Below, piece by piece: positions 6,294 to 10,050 of a stretch of 10,050 bases of DNA. The notes under the pieces were generated by a model, which ran no database searches, was not told the DNA's origin, and worked only from the letters and a program-made list of their open reading frames with translations. The number at the start of each line of letters is the position of its first letter. Position 1 is the first letter of the stretch. The stretch is from Baffinella frigidus (lineage: Eukaryota > Cryptophyceae > Cryptomonadales > Baffinellaceae), in contig MU646685.1 of the NCBI GenBank assembly GCA_026770585.1, forward strand, positions 296,243 through 306,292, given 5' to 3'. The translations under genes and the position numbers were made by a program.

Positions 6294-6335
6294 AACCTCA
6301 ACCCCAAACCCCAAACCCCAAACCCCAAACCCCAA
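6117..6335. repeat. CCCTAAA, CCCTCAA and CCCCAAA heptamer blocks
   Basis: Three successive heptamer variants form homogenised blocks: CCCTAAA/CCCTGAA to about 6240, CCCTCAA about 6248-6300, and CCCCAAA about 6300-6335. The last block runs into a duplicated exon 7 acceptor. Confidence 0.92.
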
Positions 6336-6990
6336 AGATACAGCCCGGGCCCGCCCTGGGACAGGAAGTCTCGGGACCCTCGGCTGCACTGCATCTCACC
6401 AGAGTCTTTTTACAAGTCTTTTTATATTTATGTGTGTCTTTCATTCGAGTCTTTTTATAATTTTGTTCCACGATTCGTACCACGAACAACAGAAAGACTC
6501 AAGGAGGATTCACCTTCAAACCCCAAAGCCCAAAGGCACAGCAAGGGTCCGCGCTGGCACAGGAAGCGCCCGCCGCGGGACCCTTGGGACCCTCGGTGGA
6601 GCTGTACTGCATCTCACCAGAGTCTTTTTACAATTTGTACCACGATTCGTACCACGAACAACAGAAAAACCCAAGGCGGATTTACCACGAACAACAGAAA
6701 GACTCAAGGCGGATAAATCCCAAACCTCAAAGGTACAGCACGGGGCCACCCTGGGACAGGAAGAGAGCGCCCCTTGAGACGGGCACGTGATACACTTCCC
6801 TGCGTGTAGTAATCTTGGTACAAATGAGGGAAGTCTATTGTCAGCAATACGCTTCTTAGAGGGGGGCAATGACTTCCCTGGAAACGCCCGCCTACGCTCC
6901 TACGGTAGGCAACCCGTAGGGGCATAGGGGGGTTCCTACGGATAAGGTAACGGAAGCAACCGCCGCGGGACCCTAGGGACCCTCGGTGGA
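6330..6990 (+). repeat. ~197-bp tandem copies of the exon 7 acceptor and start
   Basis: AAAGGTACAG-like acceptors followed by exon-7-like sequence occur with AG ending at 6343, 6541 and 6738, spacings 198 and 197. Each of the first two units continues through CTGCACTGCATCTCACCAGA, then GTCTTTTTA, CCACGATTCGTACCACGAAC and CAAGG(A/C)GGATT. The 6542 copy stays open from QGSALAQ to GPSVELYCIS, so it could be an alternative exon. A further tail-like copy (CCTCGGTGGAGCTGCT) lies near 6980. Confidence 0.8.
6794..6834. repeat. Short inverted repeat
   Basis: ACTTCCCT (6794-6801) and AGGGAAGT (6827-6834) are exact complements around a 25-base loop. Confidence 0.5.
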
Positions 6991-7068
6991 GCTGCTCCAT
7001 CAACTTAACTGCCCATTATCAACTTAACTACCTACTGTTCCATAACCCCTAACGCCATCCTAAACGCT

Positions 7069-7216
7069 GATCTCGTATGGAAACACTTGTAATTTATAAA
7101 CTGGATTTCCATCAAAATTACTACACGTTTGCTTTAACATTACTATTAATGATCGTTTTGTGTAGTAAATTTCATTGAATCCAGTTTATAAATTACAAGT
7201 GTTTCCGTATGAGATC
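7069..7216. mobile_element. Palindromic MITE, 148 bp
   Basis: The outer arms, about 38 bases each, begin GATCTCGTATGG and, read from the other strand, GATCTCATACGG. They then share GAAACACTTGTAATTTATAA and ACTGGATT, with only two differences. Inner segments (TTACTACAC and GTGTAGTAAA) extend the pairing, so nearly the whole element can fold on itself. It is AT-rich in a GC-rich neighbourhood and non-coding. It lies within repeats of exon 7, since ACGCCATCCTAAAC occurs both before it (7052) and near 7391. The exact ends and target duplication are uncertain; a TA inside GTATG is one option. Confidence 0.82.
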
Positions 7217-7239
7217 CTCCCCCACCTCCCGCAGCCCCA

Positions 7240-7345
7240 CCTCGGGACGGACAGGCCCGCCTCGGGACATACAGGCCCGCCTCGGGACAGACAGCCTCGG
7301 GACGGACAGGCCCGCCTCAGGACAGACATCCTCGGGACAATCGGG
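7240..7345 (+). repeat. 20-bp tandem array derived from exon 7
   Basis: CCTCGGGACGGACAGGCCCG-type units start at 7240, 7260, 7280, 7295, 7315 and 7330, so steps are 20 or 15. The unit resembles the CGCCTCGGGACAG part near the start of exon 7. The array is followed by CGGTGGAGCAGCACTGC, a degenerate copy of the exon's later part. Confidence 0.85.
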
Positions 7346-7438
7346 GCCCTCGGTGGAGCAGCACTGCCTTTCGCGAAACCCCAACCTCTCACGCCATCCT
7401 AAACCCTGAACCGTACACCCTCAACCCCAAAGGTACAG

Positions 7439-7556
7439 CACGGGCCCGCCTCGGGACAGGACGGGTCCGTCTCGGGGCCGTCGGTGGAGCTGCACTGCAT
7501 ATCGATGGAGCTAGCGCGGGGGGCGGGGGCGCCGGGCGAGCCGATGGAGGAGGGAG
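7439..7556 (+). CDS. Exon 7 of VPS13-like gene
   Basis: 118-base exon after AAAGGTACAG (AG 7437-7438), entering in phase 0 and leaving one base before GT at 7557 (GTACAA). It reads HGPASGQDGSVSGPS, VELHCISMEL, ARGAGAPGEPMEEG. The strand VELHCISMEL fits the place where VPS13 proteins have a beta strand before the 'VPVD..G' stretch. The flanks are low in complexity and probably a loop. The single trailing G joins the two leading bases of exon 8 to make a glycine codon, which supports the donor. Earlier copies at 6344, 6542 and 6739 and a tail copy at 7684 show the same multiplication as in other exons. Confidence 0.62.
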
Positions 7557-7683
7557 GTACAATCATGCCGAAGGCCACCGACGACGCAGGATTCATGCGG
7601 ACGCGAATCAGTTCAAAATTTACGATACATAATATTTTGGTCCTTTTGAACTCCCACACTTGGTGTTAAAATCGTGTGGGAAA
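7557..7683. other. Intronic stretch after exon 7
   Basis: Between the exon 7 donor and the tail copy. An open frame continues through the donor (PKATDDAGFMRTRI), so intron retention would not stop translation for about 35 codons. No domain seen. Confidence 0.4.
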
Positions 7684-7751
7684 GAGCTGCACTGCATATC
7701 GATGGAGCTGGGGCGGGGGGGGGGGGCGCCGGGGGAGCTGCAGGATGAGGG
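7684..7751 (+). repeat. Copy of exon 7 end
   Basis: GAGCTGCACTGCATATCGAT then GGAGCTG and a G-run repeats the end of exon 7 from GAGCTGCAC onward. A GAGG/GTGG donor-like site follows. The C-poor G-run has expanded to about 13 G. Confidence 0.7.
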
Positions 7752-7960
7752 TGGTAACCCCTCCCAACCCTGAAGCGAAAGAGGGAGGTAAAACTAGAGA
7801 CTCAAACCCGACATAGGGTGGTAGCAAGGGAGGCTATCGCCCCCAACCCCCTATCTAGGGTGCACGCGGTGGGGTGCTGGTGGAAACACGCCGTGAATTA
7901 TGTGGCTCACGCCGTGTGCGAGAGTGTGGGATGCACCTAAACCCCTGTGCCCGCCCGCAG
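7752..7960. other. Intronic stretch, little structure
   Basis: No exon recognised. CACGCCGTG occurs twice (near 7889 and 7909). It ends in CCCGCCCGCAG, the acceptor of a long exon 8 copy. Confidence 0.45.
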
Positions 7961-8024
7961 GGGGCAACGTGCTGCGTCAGCAGGTTCCGGTCGATTCGCT
8001 CGGCGTGCACATGCTGGAGGAGGG
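7961..8024 (+). CDS. Divergent long copy of exon 8 (possible alternative exon)
   Basis: After AG (7959-7960) it reads, in the phase demanded by exon 7, GNVLRQQVPVDSLGVHML, then EEGI and a stop (TAG at about 8028). It matches exon 8 (GDVLTQVPVDTPGVHM) with several conservative changes and one extra Gln. No clear GT donor precedes the stop. It is either a decayed duplicate or an alternative terminal piece. I prefer the copy at 8680 because that one has a donor with matching phase. Confidence 0.5.
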
Positions 8025-8180
8025 GATTTAGGGTCTAGGGTTTACGTTTCAGGGTTGAGGTGGAACCATGTGGAAACGTATTGAATTTAAATCGACTTTT
8101 CGCTATCTTGGGGTGATTGTTTTGCTATGGAAACGATGTGGCTGTAGCCCCTAATTCCCTAGCACAAACCCCGAACACAG
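8025..8180. other. Intronic stretch with G-strand heptamers and GGTGGAACCATG
   Basis: TTTAGGGTCTAGGGTTTACG near 8027-8046 is the opposite strand of the CCCTAAA-type repeats. GGTGGAACCATGTGGAAACG near 8061 is a relative of the block inserted at 8552-8653. No exon seen. Confidence 0.6.
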
Positions 8181-8679
8181 GCGGCGACGTGCTGACGCAG
8201 GTGATATAGAGGCTAAGATAGCACATTTCACCTCTAAAATCGCACAAACTCGATCGCAGGCGGCGACGTGCTGACGCAGGTGATATAGAGGCTAAGATAG
8301 CACATTTCACCTCTAAAATCGCACAAACTCGAACGCAGGCGGCGACGTGCTGACGCAGGTGATATAGAGGCTAAGATAGCACATTTCACCTCTAAAATCG
8401 CACAAACTCGATCGCAGGCGGCGACGTGCTGACGCAGGTGATATAGAGGCTAAGATAGCACATTTCACCTCTAAGATCGCACAAACTCGATCGCAGGCGG
8501 CGACGTGCTGACGCAGGTGATATAGAGGCTAAGATAGCACATTTCACCTCTGGTGGAACCATGCGGAAACGGTGGAACCATGCGGAACGTACCACGGAAA
8601 CGGTGGAACCATGCGGAAACGTACCTCAGGTGGAACCATGCGGAAACGTACCTCTAAGATCGCACAAACTCGAACGCAG
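8181..8679 (+). repeat. 79-bp tandem array of the exon 8 acceptor and start
   Basis: Exon-like starts GCGGCGACGTGCTGACGCAG occur at 8181, 8260, 8339, 8418 and 8497, exactly 79 bases apart, then at the true exon (8680). Each is preceded by CAG and followed by GTGATATAGAGG, so every unit holds a 20-base segment with AG before it and GT after it. The rest of the unit is CTAAGATAGCACATTTCACC, TCTAAAATCGC, ACAAACTCGATCG. Units are nearly identical (AAAATC/AAGATC, GATC/GAAC variants). The fifth is interrupted by a ~104-base insertion at 8550-8653. Confidence 0.96.
8550..8653. repeat. GGTGGAACCATGCGGAAAC repeats inserted in the 79-bp array
   Basis: GGTGGAACCATGCGGAA starts at about 8552, 8571, 8602 and 8629, with CGTACC(A/T)C spacers. 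The block splits unit five of the 79-bp array between CACCTC and TAAGATCGC. CCTC occurs at both edges. Confidence 0.85.
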
Positions 8680-8743
8680 GCGGCGACGTGCTGACGCAGG
8701 TTCCAGTCGACACGCCTGGCGTGCACATGTTCCCCCTCGATGG
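8680..8743 (+). CDS. Exon 8 of VPS13-like gene (VPVDTPG)
   Basis: 64-base exon after CGAACGCAG (AG 8678-8679) and before GT at 8744 (GTTCAT). Two leading bases complete a glycine codon with exon 7. It then reads GDVLTQVPVDTPGVHM, FPLD and leaves two bases that exon 9 completes as glycine. 'VPVD..G' is a recurrent strand-turn in the VPS13 adaptor-binding region, before the second conserved strand. It is the last of six tandem acceptor-plus-start copies and the only one that runs past the first 20 bases (GCGGCGACGTGCTGACGCAG) into more exon. In the upstream copies GTGATA follows at that same point. Confidence 0.65.
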
Positions 8744-8756
8744 GTTCATCCCCGGA

Positions 8757-9093
8757 CCCCTAAACCCTGAACCCTTACCCCTGAACCCCAAGTCCCAAAC
8801 CCTCAACCCTAAACCCTAAACCCTTAACCCTAACCCCTAACCCCTGAATACCCACTCGCCAGATACAGCATCAACCCCTGAACCCTGAACCCTGAACCCT
8901 GAACCCTAAACCCTGAACCCTGAGCCCTGAACCCTGAACCCTAAACCCTAAACCCTAAACCCTGAGCCCTGAACCCTGATCCCTAAACCCTAAACCCTAA
9001 AACCTTAACCCTAACCCCTAACTTCTAAACACGAAACACGAAACACGAAACACTCAACACTAAACACTGAACACTGCACCCTAAACCCTAAAC
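8757..9093. repeat. CCCTAAA/CCCTGAA heptamer field
   Basis: Long run of CCCTGAA and CCCTAAA with patches of ACACGAA and ACACTAA, filling the intron between exons 8 and 9. Confidence 0.92.
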
Positions 9094-9107
9094 CTTCCTT
9101 TCGACAG

Positions 9108-9183
9108 GGGCCAGTTGCTGTGCGTGGAGATCACCGCGGACGAATCCGGGTGCAAGATCGTCTCGATTCAGAGCGTCGTCAAG
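9108..9183 (+). CDS. Exon 9 of VPS13-like gene (CKIVSIQSVVK)
   Basis: 76-base exon after CTTTCGACAG (AG 9106-9107) with a consensus donor AAG/GTGAGT at 9184. One leading G completes the codon from exon 8. It then reads GQLLCVEITADESG and CKIVSIQSVVK, ending on a codon boundary. In VPS13 proteins this position has a strand of the form '...v.ev...g.kivtlrs.v.v.N', where the next conserved Asn would lie in the following exon, outside the window. Three direct copies of its end plus donor follow (9436, 9631, 9756), and one inverted copy lies at 9257-9277. Confidence 0.7.
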
Positions 9184-9186
9184 GTG

Positions 9187-9277
9187 AGTTTAGGGTCTAG
9201 AGTCTAGGAATTAGGGTGTAGTGTTTAGGGTTTCGAGGTTCGGGTTTCTGGGGCAGGCACCTTCACGACGCTCTGGG
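9187..9277 (-). repeat. Left arm of a long inverted repeat after exon 9
   Basis: The reverse complement of this stretch (exon 9 end, donor, GTGCCTGCCCC, CCCGAACCTCGAAA, AAACACTACACCCTAATTCC) matches 9660-9749 at roughly 90 percent with a small gap. The arm starts three bases after the exon 9 GT, and here the heptamers appear as TTTAGGG on the + strand. Confidence 0.85.
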
Positions 9278-9284
9278 GGCCCCC

Positions 9285-9427
9285 CCCACTTAGCAGCGGC
9301 CGAGTTCCTTTTTACTCCCGGATATCCGGGGGAAATGCGGTAAGCATTCAATGCAAATGGATAAGATTCTGGTACATATAGTTTGGATGGACTGTATCCG
9401 TGAAGCCCCCGGTGGCTGCTAAGTGGG
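9285..9427 (+). mobile_element. MITE copy 1 (CCCACTTAGCAGC ends)
   Basis: 143-bp element with 13-bp perfect terminal inverted repeats CCCACTTAGCAGC / GCTGCTAAGTGGG and an internal 14-bp palindrome CCCGGATATCCGGG at 9317-9330. Non-coding. No convincing target duplication. Confidence 0.85.
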
Positions 9428-9434
9428 ACCCAAA

Positions 9435-9451
9435 CCCAGAGCGTCGTGAAG
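9435..9451 (+). repeat. Copy of exon 9 end plus donor, between the MITEs
   Basis: CCAGAGCGTCGTGAAG followed by GT repeats the last bases of exon 9 with one change. Confidence 0.75.
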
Positions 9452-9476
9452 GTGGCCGACCCCACACCCGAGTCCA

Positions 9477-9616
9477 CCCACTTAGCAGCCACCGGAGGCT
9501 TCACGGATTCAGTCCATCTAAACGATTTGTACTAGAATCTTATCCATTTGCATTTGATTCTAACCGCATTTTCCCCGGATATCCGGGGGGAAAGGAACTC
9601 GGCCGCTGCTAAGTGG
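9477..9616 (-). mobile_element. MITE copy 2, opposite orientation
   Basis: Reverse-complement relative of 9285-9427, with 12-13-bp ends and the palindrome CCCCGGATATCCGGGG at 9573-9588. The arms diverge by several substitutions and small indels (for example ATGGACTG versus AGTCCAT with shifted neighbours). The two copies can pair along about 140 bases around a 49-base centre. Confidence 0.85.
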
Positions 9617-9630
9617 AACCCTAAACTCTA

Positions 9631-9674
9631 ACGAATCCGGGTGCAAGATATTCTCGATTCAGAGCGTCGTCAAG
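9631..9674 (+). repeat. Copy of exon 9 end plus donor
   Basis: ACGAATCCGGGTGCAAGATA then TTCTCGATTCAGAGCGTCGT and CAAG before GT (9675). One changed patch (ATATTC for ATCGTC) relative to exon 9. Confidence 0.88.
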
Positions 9675-9749
9675 GTGCCTGCCCCCCCAACCCGAACCTC
9701 GAAACACTAAACACTACACCCTAATTCCTGGACCCTAGACCCTGAACCC
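9660..9749 (+). repeat. Right arm of the long inverted repeat
   Basis: Pairs with 9187-9277. A second, more degenerate direct copy of this arm follows at about 9785-9855. Confidence 0.85.
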
Positions 9750-9755
9750 TAGGAA

Positions 9756-9797
9756 GAATCCGGGTGCAAGATCGTCTAGATGCAGAGCGTTGCGAAG
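9756..9797 (+). repeat. Copy of exon 9 end plus donor, degenerate
   Basis: GAATCCGGGTGCAAGATCGT then CTAGATGCAGAGCG and TTGCGAAG before GT (9798). In the exon frame the codon after the valine is TAG, so it cannot replace exon 9. Confidence 0.82.
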
Positions 9798-9916
9798 GTG
9801 CCTGCCCACAAACCCGAACCTCGAAACCCGACACCCTCAACCCTACACCCTGGACCCTACACCCTGAACCCCAAACTCCAAACCCCAAACCCTAAACTCC
9901 AAACCCCAAACCCCGA
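9798..9916. repeat. CCCTAAA/CCCCAAA heptamers
   Basis: Degenerate heptamers after the last donor copy. Confidence 0.85.
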
Positions 9917-10050
9917 ACCACAAACCACAAACCCCAACCCTATAAGCCTAAACCCCACACCACAAACCACAAACCACAAACCACAAACCACAAACCACAA
10001 ACCACAAACCACAAACCACACACCACAAACCACAAACCACAAACCACAAA
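9917..10050. repeat. CCACAAA heptamer array
   Basis: About 17 units of ACCACAA, interrupted near 9928-9957, running to the window edge. It is the most uniform of the heptamer variants in the window. Confidence 0.95.

Noticed and set aside
5852-6335. Chromosome end (telomere)
   Set aside because: Units are degenerate and mixed and lie between exons of the same gene, so they are intronic telomere-like repeats.
8125-8595. Minus-strand frames repeating SISPASARRRLRSSLCD
   Set aside because: Antisense reading of the 79-bp array; no independent coding evidence.
8181-8679. CRISPR-like array (79-bp regular units)
   Set aside because: Units are identical throughout with no unique spacers, and each holds an exon start with splice sites.
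9857-10042. Minus-strand frame of VCGVWFV repeats
   Set aside because: A product of the CCACAAA heptamer array.
1-10050. tRNA, rRNA, transposase, reverse transcriptase or viral genes
   Set aside because: Looked for conserved motifs on both strands and saw none; the mobile elements present are non-coding foldbacks.

Overview
The window looks like the inside of one large, intron-rich eukaryotic nuclear gene on the + strand. I read nine short exons (45-118 bases each, about 760 bases in total) between positions 845 and 9183. Read in order with AG/GT boundaries, they join with compatible phases and no in-frame stop, giving about 253 codons. The peptide resembles the middle-to-VAB part of a VPS13-family lipid-transfer protein: an FEPVVEP motif (usually WEPxxEP in the family), then NVAEAHV, then FWPYRIRNETG, then VPVDTPGVHM, then CKIVSIQSVVK. 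Neither the start nor the stop codon is in the window. No tRNA, rRNA, CRISPR array or bacterial-type gene was seen.

Organism: the C-rich heptamers (CCCTAAA and variants) resemble the plant or green-algal telomere unit. Exons are GC-rich at third codon positions and introns are crowded with degenerate repeats. This suggests a repeat-rich photosynthetic protist, perhaps a prasinophyte-type green alga. A Cymbomonas-like genome is only a recollection-level guess.

Layout: 1-844, GA microsatellite, then three duplicated acceptor-plus-exon starts separated by 28-bp AT/C repeats. 845-931 exon 1, followed by 53-bp repeats carrying copies of the exon tail and donor. 1433-1750, two foldback elements. 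1766-2225, duplicated starts of exon 2, then exon 2. 2226-2875, exon 3 with one partial copy before and one after. 2975-3617, a 107-bp array of exon-4 starts, then exon 4. 3618-4588, intron with hairpin elements and partial exon-5 copies. 4589-5470, exon 5, then many copies of its tail and donor. 5636-6335, octamer and heptamer fields around exon 6. 6330-7760, duplicated exon-7 starts, a palindromic MITE, exon 7, and a tail copy. 7961-8743, a divergent long copy of exon 8, a 79-bp array of its start, and exon 8. 9108-9183 exon 9, followed by a long foldback built from two opposed MITE copies and inverted intron sequence. The end is heptamer repeats.

The most striking feature is a repeated logic. 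Upstream of most exons lie tandem copies of the intron end plus acceptor plus the first 20-50 exon bases. Downstream lie copies of the exon end plus the donor. Introns at different positions also share a hairpin core, like introner elements. All exon calls and the VPS13 assignment come from reading the sequence; no database search was possible.
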